Assembly (NCBI RefSeq): GCF_000495915.1
Contig: NZ_AOFQ01000030.1
Span: 62,001-126,000 of the forward strand
Direction: 5' to 3'
Length of the DNA stretch: 64,000 bases
Origin: Stutzerimonas chloritidismutans AW-1
GTDB taxonomy: Bacteria > Pseudomonadota > Gammaproteobacteria > Pseudomonadales > Pseudomonadaceae
Below the pieces are notes generated by a model. That model worked only from the letters and a program-made list of their open reading frames with translations. It was not told the origin of the DNA and ran no database searches. Each line of letters begins with the position of its first letter. The first letter of the stretch is position 1. Shown here in pieces: positions 16,846-25,073 of the stretch. A program made the position numbers and the translations under genes.

Positions 16846-16874
16846 TTGACAGGCTGCGGCCAGCTTTCTAAAGT
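16846..16874 (+). promoter_or_regulatory. Sigma-70-like promoter for the small + strand gene
   Basis: TTGACA (16846-16851) and TAAAGT (16869-16874) are spaced 17 bp apart. It points toward the small gene at 17011, divergent from nirB. Confidence 0.55.
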
Positions 16875-17010
16875 TTCGCCCATGCGCCGATTTAGTCAGC
16901 TACTTGCGGGGCGCCTGGAGCCGATGGCTTCGAAATACCGCTAAAGCGCTGGTTCCGGTGTCGCCTCCCACCGCTGCCCAGCGGAATCCTCGAGGCGGAA
17001 GTTGAAATCG

Positions 17011-17319
17011 ATGAACGCAAAGCACGCCCAGTTGCGCCTGGCCCCGATCACCAGCGGCCTGCACCCCAGCAATCCGAAAGTCCTCCTCGGCGGTACTCAC
17101 CAGCCATCTCTGTTGCGCTACCTCGAAGGTTGGCCGCGACGTCATCGCAAATCCCGCGCCCTGCTTATCCAGTTCGCCACGGCCGACGAGTCGCTGGCGC
17201 GTTTTGCCACCGACAGCTTCGATCTGGCCGTGATTCAGGCACCGACCGCTGAGCGCCTGGAGGAATGCGTGCGCGAGCTGACCCGGGTGGCGCGCCAAGG
17301 GCTGATTACCCGTCGCTGA
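17011..17319 (+). CDS. Conserved hypothetical protein, methyltransferase-like segment
   Basis: A 102-residue protein I do not recognise as a named family. The segment SRALLIQFATADESLARFATDSFDLAVIQAP followed by a helix and strand (ELTRVARQGLITR) resembles the C-terminal half of a Rossmann-fold methyltransferase but lacks a GxGxG loop. The ATG at 17011 is used; an in-frame TTG at 17002 is nearer to the gaggcgg sequence (16992-16998) and may be the real start. It has its own sigma-70-like promoter, lies between nirB and the kinase gene, and ends three bases short of the convergent kinase gene. Confidence 0.55.
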   Translation: MNAKHAQLRLAPITSGLHPSNPKVLLGGTHQPSLLRYLEGWPRRHRKSRALLIQFATADESLARFATDSFDLAVIQAPTAERLEECVRELTRVARQGLITRR

Positions 17320-17322
17320 GCG

Positions 17323-18996
17323 TCACGCGCCTTTTATCAGCAACACCACTAGCAGCAGGTTGAGCAGCAGCGAAAGCAGTGCCATGCCGCGCCATACCTT
17401 CAGCGGCTCACGTTCGAGCAGCGGGCGCGGCCGAAGGCTGGCGCTGCGCTGTTCGCCCTGTTCCAGCTCAAGCAGCCATTGCTCGGCGGTTTCGAAACGC
17501 TGTCGTGGATCGACCGCTAGCGCGCGGGCGAGACTTTCCTCCAGCCAGGTCGGCACGTCCGGGCGATAGCGGCTGGCCGGTGTCGGGTTGCCGAAGCGTG
17601 GATGCTGGAAGGCTTCGATCTCGCCGTATGGGTAGTGCCCGGTCAGCAGGTAATAGAGGGTCACGCCGGTCGCATAGAGATCCTGCGCTGCGCTGGGTTC
17701 GGCCCCTGTGAATGCCTCCGGGGCAATGAAACTCGGGGTTCCGGGCAGGTGATTGGGTAGATCGCGAGTCAGCCCGGGGCAGAACGCCAGGCCGAAATCC
17801 AGGATACGCAGCTCGCCGTCCTCACCCAGCAGCAGGTTTTCCGGCTTGATGTCACGATGAAGGATGTTGCGCCGATGCAGCATGCCCACCGCGCGGATCA
17901 GCCGGGAGGCGACCTGCAGCAAATCGGCCAGTGGCAGCGGGCCGTCTCGTTCGAAGCGTTGCGCCAGGGTCGTCCCGCTGTACTCGCGCTGCACGTAATA
18001 GAGGTGTTGGCGTTCTGGCAGCGGATGCAGTTCGGCGAAGTTGCGCCCGGCAACCCGGCGCATGAACCATTCTTCCTGGAGCAACGCCGGTCCTGCGTCT
18101 GCCTCGTCCTGCCGGCTGGGTGGCAGCGTCTTCAGCAGCCAGGCCTGGCCCTGAGCATCCTGCACCCGGTAGATCAGCGACTGCCGCGACTCGTGCAGCA
18201 GTGCATTCACCTGCCAGCCCTCGAACAGCTGGCCGGGGCGCAGCTTCGGCGGCAACGGCCAATGATCGAGCTGGGCGAGGGCGTCGGCCAGCACCGCTTC
18301 GGGCAGGGCTTCGACGCGCAACAGCAAGGCACTGGCGTTGTCCTGACTGCCGCTCTGGTGCGCCAGATTGACCAGCGCCCGTGCCGCGGCGCCTAGGTCG
18401 GGTTGATCGTGCAGGATATGCGCGATGTCGCGTTCGGGGACGCAGGACCAGACGCCGTCGCTCAGCAGCAGGTAGCTTTCGCCTTCTTGCAGCTCGCCGT
18501 CGAGGTAGTCCATCACCAGGTGCTGATCCAGTCCCAGCGCACGCTTGAGCACATGCTGCATGCCCGACTGCTCCCAGACATGGTCTTCGCTGAGTCGCTC
18601 GAGCTGGGAGCCGTTCCAGCGGTAGGCGCGGCAATCGCCAACATGCGCCAGGGTGAAGCGGCGACCGCGCAGCACCAGTGTGGTGAGGGTGGTCAACAGC
18701 GGCTGGTTGCCGCCGTTGGCCTGCAGCCAGCGGTTGTGCGCGACCAGCACGCGGTCGAGTGATTGCGCGACGGCCCAGGTCTCCGGCGTCGCGTAATAGT
18801 CGAAAGCCAGCGCCTGCAAGGTCGCTCGCGCAGCCAGGCCGCCATCGGCGCACTGGCTGACGCCATCGGCCAGCGCGAACAGATAGCCCTTGCCGGTTGC
18901 CAGCCCGGGCGCCGGGGTGACGATGCGTATCGCATCCTGGTTTTCCGGGCGCGGTCCGGCAGCGCTGGCCTCGCCATAGCTCAATCGCAGGGGCAT
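17323..18996 (-). CDS. PP2C phosphatase / Ser-Thr kinase fusion, membrane-anchored
   Basis: A 557-residue bifunctional signalling protein. Residues 1-230 are a PP2C-type phosphatase (ENQDAIR, FALADGVSQ, AHVGDCRAY, LLLSDGVW, QDNASALLL). Residues about 265-530 are a Hanks-type kinase with HRDIKPENLLL and LDFGLAF motifs and an APEAF box. A single hydrophobic helix (ALLSLLLNLLLVVLLI) ends the protein, so the catalytic domains face the cytoplasm. It lies 67 bp downstream of the nitrate transporter nasA on the same strand and is probably in its operon. A role in tuning nitrate uptake or reduction is an inference from position. Confidence 0.88.
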   Translation of the reverse strand: MPLRLSYGEASAAGPRPENQDAIRIVTPAPGLATGKGYLFALADGVSQCADGGLAARATLQALAFDYYATPETWAVAQSLDRVLVAHNRWLQANGGNQPLLTTLTTLVLRGRRFTLAHVGDCRAYRWNGSQLERLSEDHVWEQSGMQHVLKRALGLDQHLVMDYLDGELQEGESYLLLSDGVWSCVPERDIAHILHDQPDLGAAARALVNLAHQSGSQDNASALLLRVEALPEAVLADALAQLDHWPLPPKLRPGQLFEGWQVNALLHESRQSLIYRVQDAQGQAWLLKTLPPSRQDEADAGPALLQEEWFMRRVAGRNFAELHPLPERQHLYYVQREYSGTTLAQRFERDGPLPLADLLQVASRLIRAVGMLHRRNILHRDIKPENLLLGEDGELRILDFGLAFCPGLTRDLPNHLPGTPSFIAPEAFTGAEPSAAQDLYATGVTLYYLLTGHYPYGEIEAFQHPRFGNPTPASRYRPDVPTWLEESLARALAVDPRQRFETAEQWLLELEQGEQRSASLRPRPLLEREPLKVWRGMALLSLLLNLLLVVLLIKGA

Positions 18997-19063
18997 GGTC
19001 GTTCTCGACTGACTGCGTACTGCAGCAGAGCAATATTCGCGCCCTGCAGGATCTGCGAGGGCA

Positions 19064-20275
19064 TCACACCCGTGCCGCGGTTACCGCAGCAGAACCCCAG
19101 GTGGTGCGCCAGCGACGCTTGACGCCATAGAGACCGAACCAGGCGAGCACGCCGAGGCTGGCGAATAGCCATAGGCCGAACTGGTAGTCACCGGTCGATT
19201 GTTTGACTGCGCCAAGCCCGGCGGTGAGTAGAAAGCCGCCGATACCGCCGGCCATGCCGACCAGTCCGGTCATCACGCCGATCTCCTTGTTGAAGCGCTG
19301 CGGCACCAATTGGAACACCGCACCGTTGCCGGCACCCAAGCTGAGCATGGCGACCACGAACAGCGCCAACGCTGCAGTCGAACTGGCCAGATTGAACCCC
19401 ACCACGGCGATACAGAAGGCGGCGACGGTGTACATCACCAGCAGCGCCCGGATGCCGCCGATGCGGTCGGCCAGTGCACCGCCGAGCGGGCGCAGCAGGC
19501 TGCCGGCGAAGACGCAGGCCGCGGTGTAGTAGCCGGCCTTGACCGGGTCGAAGGCGTACTGGTCGTGGAAATAGCCGGGCAGAGTACTGGCCAGGCCGAG
19601 GAAGCCGCCAAAGGTGACGCTGTAGAAGAACATGAACCACCAGCTGTCGCGGTCGCCCAGCGCCTTCATGTAATCGGCCAGCGACTTCGGTGCCGGGCGG
19701 TTGGGGGCATTCTTCGCCACGCTGGCGAAGATGATCAGGGTGAGGACCAGCGGGATCAGCGCGAGGCCGAATACATTGTTCCAGCCGAAGATCGCCGCCA
19801 GCACCGGCGCGAACAGGGCCGCCAGCACAGTGCCGGAGTTACCGGCACCGGCGATGCCCATCGCCTTGCCCTGGTGCTCTGCCGGATACCACTGTGAGGC
19901 CAGCGGCAGCGCGACGGCAAAGGATGCGCCGGCCATGCCGAGGAACAGGCCGAGCAGCAGTGCCTGCTCGTAACTGTGGATGCCATGCAGCCAGGCGACG
20001 AGCAGCGCGACGATGACGACAATCTGGCCGAACAGCCCCGCGGTTTTCGGCGATGTACGATCCGCCAGGATGCCCAGCGCGAGACGTAGGACGGCACCGG
20101 CGAGGATCGGCGTGGCGACCATGAAGGCGCGTTGCTGGGTGGTCAGGCCGAGATCGGCGGCGATCTGCACGCCCAGCGGGCCGAGGACGTACCAGACCAT
20201 GAAGCTCAGGTCGAAGTAGAGGAAGGAGGCAAACAGGGTCGGCGCATGGCCGGCTTTCCAGAAACTCGTGCTCAT
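19064..20275 (-). CDS. nasA: MFS nitrate/nitrite transporter (NarK/NasA family)
   Basis: A 403-residue major facilitator protein with about 12 hydrophobic helices. The NarK-family features are present: FDLSFMVWYVLGPLGVQIAADLGL in the first helices, GLFLGMAGASFAVALP and the nitrate-signature glycine-rich segment GIAGAGNSGTVLAALFAP near residue 142, and GLVGMAGGIGGFLL near 340. It imports nitrate for assimilation. The ATG at 20275 follows an unusually regulated leader: sigma-54 promoter plus ANTAR attenuator. The kinase gene follows downstream. Confidence 0.93.
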   Translation of the reverse strand: MSTSFWKAGHAPTLFASFLYFDLSFMVWYVLGPLGVQIAADLGLTTQQRAFMVATPILAGAVLRLALGILADRTSPKTAGLFGQIVVIVALLVAWLHGIHSYEQALLLGLFLGMAGASFAVALPLASQWYPAEHQGKAMGIAGAGNSGTVLAALFAPVLAAIFGWNNVFGLALIPLVLTLIIFASVAKNAPNRPAPKSLADYMKALGDRDSWWFMFFYSVTFGGFLGLASTLPGYFHDQYAFDPVKAGYYTAACVFAGSLLRPLGGALADRIGGIRALLVMYTVAAFCIAVVGFNLASSTAALALFVVAMLSLGAGNGAVFQLVPQRFNKEIGVMTGLVGMAGGIGGFLLTAGLGAVKQSTGDYQFGLWLFASLGVLAWFGLYGVKRRWRTTWGSAAVTAARV

Positions 20276-20354
20276 TGGATTGGCTCCAGGGCGTTCGTGA
20301 CGCGGCGTTGGCCGCTAGGGCTGCTCAGACCGCCCCCTCGTCGAGGCGGAAAAC

Positions 20355-20438
20355 AAAAAGGCGCCGCAGCACGCCTGCCAGAGCAGGTGTGGTGCGACGC
20401 CTTTGTCGTGATATTGCAGACCGCCGTTGGCCTGCCTG
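20355..20438 (-). ncRNA. ANTAR-type two-hairpin antitermination leader of nasA
   Basis: On the - strand, P1 (20435-20416) has a 7-bp stem gcaggcc/ggtctgc and hexaloop AACGGC. P2 (20408-20395) has stem cgac/gtcg and hexaloop AAAGGC, the same loop as in the nirB leader. Position 1 is A and position 4 is G in both loops. The P2 loop begins the 5' arm of a long terminator hairpin (20404-20357, outer stem aaaggcg/cgccttt) followed by Ts. P2 formation would prevent the terminator, as in NasR/NasT-controlled leaders. Confidence 0.87.
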
Positions 20439-20448
20439 AAGCGGAACT

Positions 20449-20464
20449 AGCATCTAGCGTGCCA
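20449..20464 (-). promoter_or_regulatory. Sigma-54 promoter of nasA
   Basis: On the - strand TGGCACGCTAGATGCT matches the RpoN consensus with 10 nt between GG and GC (ATGC in place of TTGC at -12). The predicted start near 20438 is three nt before hairpin P1. Confidence 0.75.
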
Positions 20465-20632
20465 GCCTGCGGAGGCCGCCGATTCTGTGCGTTCGGCGTG
20501 GCTAAGCAGATGCCGTACGACGACAAAGCGCACAGATAGCGCGCAACCGCGCGCCAAATCAGGGCAAGGCATCTCGTAAAACCCAGGCGCGCTTGCTGTT
20601 AGTCTTGAGCGGCTTTTGCCAAGGAGCGAGCG

Positions 20633-21583
20633 ATGCCTCTGATTGCGACCCTGACCCTCAACCCCGCGATGGACCTTTCCGTGAGCACCGCCCGGGTGAT
20701 CAGTACCGAAAAGCTGCGGTGTTCGCTGCCGCGCCACGACCCGGGTGGCGGCGGGATCAACGTGGCGCGGGTGGTGAAGACGCTCGGGGGCAGGGCGATC
20801 GCCATCTATCCGGCTGGAGGGCCCTTTGGCGATCTCCTGCAGCGTTCGCTCGACGAACTGGGTCTGGTGCATCGTCCGGTGTCCATTACTGGCGATACCC
20901 GCGAGAGTTTCACTGTCGATGAGCTGGGCTCAGGCCTGCAGTACCGCTTCGTGCTGCCCGGTCCGACGCTATCCGCGCAGGAACTTCAGCGTTGCCTCGA
21001 CAGCCTCGCAGCGCTGCAGCCAGCGCCGGCCTATGTGGTGCTGAGCGGCAGCTTTCCACCTGGCGTCGACCTGGGTTTCTACGACGAGCTGCTGGCATTG
21101 ACGCGCGGTATCGGTGCGCGGCTGGTCGTTGATCTGTCCGGCGAGCCATTACGCCACGCCGCCCGGCAGGGCGGTGCATACCTGATGAAGCCGAGCCTCG
21201 ACGAGCTGTCCAGCCTTGTGGGCTACCCCATCTCCAGCGAGGCCGAACAGGAGGCAGCGCTGCGCCGCCTGATCGCTCAGGGCTGCGCCGAAGTGGTCGT
21301 GTTGTCGCTGGGAGCCCAGGGCGCGCTGTACGCCTGTGGCGATGAGCTGCAGCGCCTGCCCTCGGCGGATGTCCCGGTGGTCAGCGCGGTGGGTGCGGGT
21401 GACAGCATGCTCGGCGCCATGGTGCTGGCGCTGGCCGAGGCGCGCTCGCTACAGGATGCGGTGTGCCGGGGCATTGCCGCGGGTGCCGCGACGGTGATGC
21501 GTCCGGGCACCGAGCTGTGTCATCGCGAGGATGTCCAGCGGTTGCTGCAATCTGTGGCTGACGCCCCTAGTCGATCCGGTTGA
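20633..21583 (+). CDS. 1-phosphofructokinase-family sugar kinase (PfkB superfamily)
   Basis: A 316-residue ribokinase-fold enzyme. The N-terminal TLTLNPAMDLSV and the PGGGGINVARVVKTLGG sugar-binding motif are typical of the 1-phosphofructokinase/PfkB branch. The C-terminal VSAVGAGDSMLGAMVLALAEA contains the catalytic GAGD motif. It probably phosphorylates a hexose phosphate with ATP; whether fructose-6-P, fructose-1-P or tagatose-6-P cannot be told. The ATG at 20633 has aaggagcgag before it. It is divergent from nasA and shares a 357-bp intergenic region with it; its 3' end overlaps the thioesterase gene by 17 bp. Confidence 0.8.
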   Translation: MPLIATLTLNPAMDLSVSTARVISTEKLRCSLPRHDPGGGGINVARVVKTLGGRAIAIYPAGGPFGDLLQRSLDELGLVHRPVSITGDTRESFTVDELGSGLQYRFVLPGPTLSAQELQRCLDSLAALQPAPAYVVLSGSFPPGVDLGFYDELLALTRGIGARLVVDLSGEPLRHAARQGGAYLMKPSLDELSSLVGYPISSEAEQEAALRRLIAQGCAEVVVLSLGAQGALYACGDELQRLPSADVPVVSAVGAGDSMLGAMVLALAEARSLQDAVCRGIAAGAATVMRPGTELCHREDVQRLLQSVADAPSRSG

Positions 21584-22010
21584 CCCGCGGAAACTTGCCG
21601 GCGAACGCCTCGGGCATGGCGACGACGCGGCTTTGGGCATAGTCGTAGAAGACGAAACCGGATTTGGCCATGGCGATCAGTGTGCCGTCGGCAGGGCGGG
21701 TGATGCGGAAGATGATATCGCCGCCGTACTTGTTGAAATCCATTACGCCGACCTCGAACAGCAGCGCATCACGGGCATGGGCCTCGGCTTTGTAGGTCGT
21801 GGCAAGGTCGGTCACGATGATGCCAGCACCGTCCTGACGGGTCTCGGCAACCCCGTAGGCGAACAGGAAGCGCGCCCGCGCCTCGGAAATCATCGAGATC
21901 ATCGAGTCGTTGGCCAGATGGTTGCCGGCGTTGATGTCGGTGATTCGTACAGTGAGCTGGGTGGAAAAGCAGTACTGGTCTTCCGGGAAATGCAGGGTAA
22001 GACGCGCCAT
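21567..22010 (-). CDS. Hotdog-fold acyl-CoA thioesterase-like protein
   Basis: A 147-residue protein with hotdog-fold features of the 4-hydroxybenzoyl-CoA thioesterase-like group: VRITDINAGNHLANDSMISMISEARARF (the DxNxxxHL active-site segment) followed by the IIVTDLATTYKAEAHARDALLFEV strand. The substrate is unknown. It converges with the sugar kinase gene, overlapping it by 17 bp. Confidence 0.75.
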   Translation of the reverse strand: MARLTLHFPEDQYCFSTQLTVRITDINAGNHLANDSMISMISEARARFLFAYGVAETRQDGAGIIVTDLATTYKAEAHARDALLFEVGVMDFNKYGGDIIFRITRPADGTLIAMAKSGFVFYDYAQSRVVAMPEAFAGKFPRVNRID

Positions 22011-22236
22011 GGGTCGCTCGGTAATCGGTAGAAGGCGCGCATTCTAGCGTTGTGTTCTTCGCCGGGGTTAGATGCGCGCTCGTGGCTGCAGTCTTGACCG
22101 CGAATGAGCTGGCATTGGGCAGGCTCATTTGCGGCCGAGGCGCTTCTAATGGAAACCCGCGTATAGCGGATCCTGCACGTAGCCATGCGTTGCCGGCCGT
22201 CAATGGAGCGGAGACCGGCCCCGCAACCTCTATCCG

Positions 22237-22959
22237 TCAGCCCGCCCGATGCAAGCCATGCTGCGCTCGTGCGCCACTGTGCTGCAGACGCTGCCGGATC
22301 AACTGCAGGCGCGCGTCGATGAAGGGAGTGACAAGGGCAAAACACTCGGGCGGGCTCAGCCTCGGTTGGGCTGCATGGATCACGCTGCGCTCCAGCTTGC
22401 CGACCAGCCGCTTCAGCTCCATATCGGTGTCTGTAACCATGCGCCGACAGAGTGCTTTCAGGCGCTTTTGCAAGGCCGGCGTGCAGCCGCCTTGATTCGA
22501 GGCGACGACGCAGAGGCCGCGCAGGCGTGCCACGTCTTCCAGTTCGCGGCAGGCGCGAGCGGCTTCGGCGGGTTCGTTGCTCGACATCGGCGCCCGCTTC
22601 TCAAGCGCATCGATAAGGGTTTCGATCAGAGCGCAATGCCCGTCGAAATCGGCAGGGTTGTTGCGCAGAACCAGCCAGCCTTCGGTTATCGAATACGCAT
22701 CGGGCAGGGCACTGCGCTGTTGCAGACGTTGCGTGAGGCTTGTCGCCAGCGCGCAGCGCAGCGCTACCGCAGTGGGTTCGCTCTGTACGCCCAGACCGCG
22801 ATGCTGTTGCAGCAGGCGGAGAATCTCCAGATCTTCCTGAACTGCCAGCAGGCGCAACTGCGCTACGCGTCGGGAATGTTGTGCGCTGGCCATGCCGTTC
22901 AGATAGTGGCCCAGCATCAACAGTGCACAGGCGATCGCCAAGGTCGCGGTGATGGTCAT
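22237..22959 (-). CDS. Membrane-anchored NIT-domain-like protein of the nas cluster
   Basis: A 240-residue protein with one N-terminal transmembrane helix (TATLAIACALLMLGHYLNG) and an otherwise helical soluble part. The segment LLAVQEDLEILRLLQQHRGLGVQSE resembles the first helix of nitrate-sensing NIT domains (typically ...LLhxLQxERGLS...), and DVARLRGLCVVASNQGG resembles the second NIT motif. The match is by eye only. The ATG at 22959 follows caggga. It has its own sigma-54 promoter and ANTAR-type attenuator, which places it in the nitrate regulon, directly downstream of nasS-nasT. No output domain is visible. Confidence 0.6.
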   Translation of the reverse strand: MTITATLAIACALLMLGHYLNGMASAQHSRRVAQLRLLAVQEDLEILRLLQQHRGLGVQSEPTAVALRCALATSLTQRLQQRSALPDAYSITEGWLVLRNNPADFDGHCALIETLIDALEKRAPMSSNEPAEAARACRELEDVARLRGLCVVASNQGGCTPALQKRLKALCRRMVTDTDMELKRLVGKLERSVIHAAQPRLSPPECFALVTPFIDARLQLIRQRLQHSGARAQHGLHRAG

Positions 22960-23005
22960 TCTGCAAATCCCTGAAGTGAGCGCGCGGCACTGCCGCGCGG
23001 GCAAC

Positions 23006-23087
23006 AAAAAAGGCGTCCGGACCGGCATGTCGTAACATGCGGTGCAGGGACGCCTTCGTCTTTGCCGGACGCCTTCGTTGGCTCGGC
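23006..23087 (-). ncRNA. ANTAR-type antitermination leader of the NIT-like gene
   Basis: On the - strand, P1 (23087-23064) has stem ggccgagcc against ggcgtccggc with two bulges and hexaloop AACGAA (A1, G4). After a 3-nt linker, P2 (23060-23049) has stem gac/gtc and loop GAAGGC, which differs from the nirB and nasA P2 loop only by G instead of A at position 1. The terminator (aaggcgtcc with ggacgcctt, 23056-23010, then six Ts) overlaps P2 as in the other two leaders. The sequence acgaaggcgtcc occurs twice in this leader. Confidence 0.7.
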
Positions 23088-23097
23088 CAATCCATCT

Positions 23098-23113
23098 AGC
23101 AAGCTGCTTGCCA
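23098..23113 (-). promoter_or_regulatory. Sigma-54 promoter of the NIT-like gene
   Basis: On the - strand TGGCAAGCAGCTTGCT has exact GG-N10-GC spacing and a perfect TTGCT -12 element. The predicted start falls near 23087, at the base of hairpin P1. Confidence 0.78.
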
Positions 23114-23240
23114 GCCTGCCGCTTGCTGCAGGCTTTCGGCTGAACGCCGCGTCGTGGCGGATGGCGGCGTTGCGGCTGTCTCACGGTCCATGCCGAGGGG
23201 CCGAGAGCACGCTCGCCGATGGTGCGTTTGGTCGAGCGAT

Positions 23241-23257
23241 TGCACTGCGGGCGTGCA
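23241..23257. promoter_or_regulatory. NtrC-like binding site upstream of the NIT-like gene
   Basis: TGCACT-GCGGG-CGTGCA fits the NtrC dyad TGCACY-N5-RGTGCA with a single mismatch. It lies about 130 bp upstream of the -24 element, just before the nasT stop codon. Confidence 0.5.
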
Positions 23258-23259
23258 GC

Positions 23260-23838
23260 TCACTGCCCAAGCAGCTCGTTCATGGCGATGATCTGCTCGG
23301 CGACCTGGATCAGCTTCTGCTGGCGACTCATCGCCTGGCGGCGCATCAGGGTGTAGGCCTCTTCCTCCTTGCAGTCGCGCATCTTCATCAGCATGCCCTT
23401 GGCCAGTTCGATGCGCTTGCGTTCCGCGAGTTGCTGCTCGCGGGCCTGCAATTGCGCGCGGATCGCCTGGTCGGTCTCGAAACGCGCCATCGCCACATCG
23501 AGGATCGGCTTGAGCCGCTGGGCCTGAATGCCCTCGACGATATAGGCGCTGACCCCGGCGCGGATGGCCTGACGCATGGCGTCCGGGTCACTGTCGTCGG
23601 TGAACATGACGATGGGTCGTGGTTGGTCGCGGCTGACCAGCACCACCTGTTCCAGCACATCGCGGCCCGGGGAGTCGGTGTCGATCAGCACCACGTCCGG
23701 GCGAATTGTCTCGACCCGCTCGGGCAGATCGATGGTCAGGCCGGATTCATCGATGACTTCGAAGCCGGCCTCGATCAGCGCGCTTCGCAGGCGCCCGATC
23801 TTGCGTGGGGTGTCGTCGATCAGCAGGATGCGCAACAT
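23260..23838 (-). CDS. nasT: ANTAR-domain nitrate response antiterminator
   Basis: A 192-residue regulator: an N-terminal receiver-like domain (LRILLIDDTPRK with acidic pair, DVVLIDTDSPG with the phospho-acceptor region, IVMFTDDSD) and a C-terminal ANTAR RNA-binding domain (about residues 125-185: QQLAERKRIELAKGMLMKMRDCKEEEAYTLMRRQAM). NasT binds two-hairpin leader RNAs and prevents terminator formation when released by NasS. The start at 23838 follows caggag. It is 14 bp downstream of nasS. Three matching leaders occur in this window. Confidence 0.94.
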   Translation of the reverse strand: MLRILLIDDTPRKIGRLRSALIEAGFEVIDESGLTIDLPERVETIRPDVVLIDTDSPGRDVLEQVVLVSRDQPRPIVMFTDDSDPDAMRQAIRAGVSAYIVEGIQAQRLKPILDVAMARFETDQAIRAQLQAREQQLAERKRIELAKGMLMKMRDCKEEEAYTLMRRQAMSRQQKLIQVAEQIIAMNELLGQ

Positions 23839-23852
23839 GCCTGATCTCCTGC

Positions 23853-25073
23853 TCAAAGTGCAGCCACCATGGCCTGATCGGCCATGGCGTGCAGTGGGAA
23901 GCTGCGGGCGTAGGCTGCCGGATCGCTGCCGTCCCAGGTCTTGCCATCCATCAGCGTGGCGCTGCGCATGGGCGACTCCGGCACGGTGATACCCAGCGCT
24001 TCCGCAGCCTGTCTGTACAGCTCGATCTGTTGCACCTGGCTTGCAACCAGCTGGTAGTCCGGGTCCTGGCGCAACAGGCCCCAGCGCCGCAGCTGGGTCA
24101 TGAACCAGAGGCCGTCGGACAGGTAGGGCATGTTCGCCGCGCCATCGGCAAAGAAGCGCAGCGGGTGTTGGTCATTCCAGGCGTTGCCCAGCCCATCCTG
24201 ATACGAGCCGAGAAAGCGTGATTCGATGGCTGCCAGCGGCGCGTTGACATACTCGCTCCCGGCAATCAGATGTGCGGTGCTGCGGCGGTTTTCCTGGCTC
24301 TGGTCGATGAAGCGACTCGCTTCGAGCACCGCCATCACCAGTGCGCGCGCGGTGTTGGGGTACTGCTCGACGAATGCGCGGGTGCAGCCGAGCACCTTTT
24401 CCGGATGATCCGGCCATATCGACTGGCTGGTCGCGAGGGTGAAGCCGACCCCCTCGGCGATCGCCTGCGCGCCCCAGGGTTCGCCGGCGCAGAAACCGTC
24501 GATGCGCCCGGCCTGCAGGTACGCCACCATCTGCGATGGCGGCAGCACCAGCGTCCGCACATCCTGCAGCGGGTGGATACCATTGGCGGCCAGCCAGTAA
24601 TAGAGCCACAGCGCGTGGGTGCCGGTGGGGAAGGTATGCGCGAGAGTCAGGCGTGCACCGCTTTGGCGCACGCTGTTGCGCAATGCCTCGGGATCGGTCA
24701 CGCCGGCAGCCTTGAGCGGGGTCGACAGGTTGATGCTCTGGCCGTTCTGCGCAAGCCCCATGAGCACCGCCATATCCACGGCGCGGCTGCCGCCGATTCC
24801 CAGGTGCACGGCATATATCAGTCCGTACAGGCCGTGCGCTGCGTCCAGTTCACCGCCGATCAGCTTGTCGCGCAGGCCCGACCAGGAGTTCTGGCGGTGC
24901 AGGTTGAGCGTCAGGCCGAAGGGCTGGGCGAAGCCCTGGGTGGCGGCGACGATCAGCGAGGCGGCATCGGTAAGTGGCAGAAAGCCCAGGTTGAGCGAGC
25001 TCTTTTCCGGTGCATCGCTGCCGGCGACCCAGGCCAGTGCATCGTGGCGGGGCGGCGTGGAGGGTTCGGTCAT
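23853..25073 (-). CDS. nasS: Nitrate/nitrite sensor, NrtA-like binding protein
   Basis: A 406-residue protein of the NrtA/CmpA substrate-binding family (LNLGFLPLTDAASLIVAATQGFAQPFGLTLNLHRQNSW; later GFCAGEPWGAQAI), but without a signal peptide, as expected for the cytoplasmic sensor NasS rather than a transporter subunit. It sequesters NasT in the absence of nitrate or nitrite. The ATG at 25073 is preceded by aaagg. It forms an operon with nasT and is transcribed from a sigma-54 promoter at 25154-25169 without an attenuator. Confidence 0.93.
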   Translation of the reverse strand: MTEPSTPPRHDALAWVAGSDAPEKSSLNLGFLPLTDAASLIVAATQGFAQPFGLTLNLHRQNSWSGLRDKLIGGELDAAHGLYGLIYAVHLGIGGSRAVDMAVLMGLAQNGQSINLSTPLKAAGVTDPEALRNSVRQSGARLTLAHTFPTGTHALWLYYWLAANGIHPLQDVRTLVLPPSQMVAYLQAGRIDGFCAGEPWGAQAIAEGVGFTLATSQSIWPDHPEKVLGCTRAFVEQYPNTARALVMAVLEASRFIDQSQENRRSTAHLIAGSEYVNAPLAAIESRFLGSYQDGLGNAWNDQHPLRFFADGAANMPYLSDGLWFMTQLRRWGLLRQDPDYQLVASQVQQIELYRQAAEALGITVPESPMRSATLMDGKTWDGSDPAAYARSFPLHAMADQAMVAAL

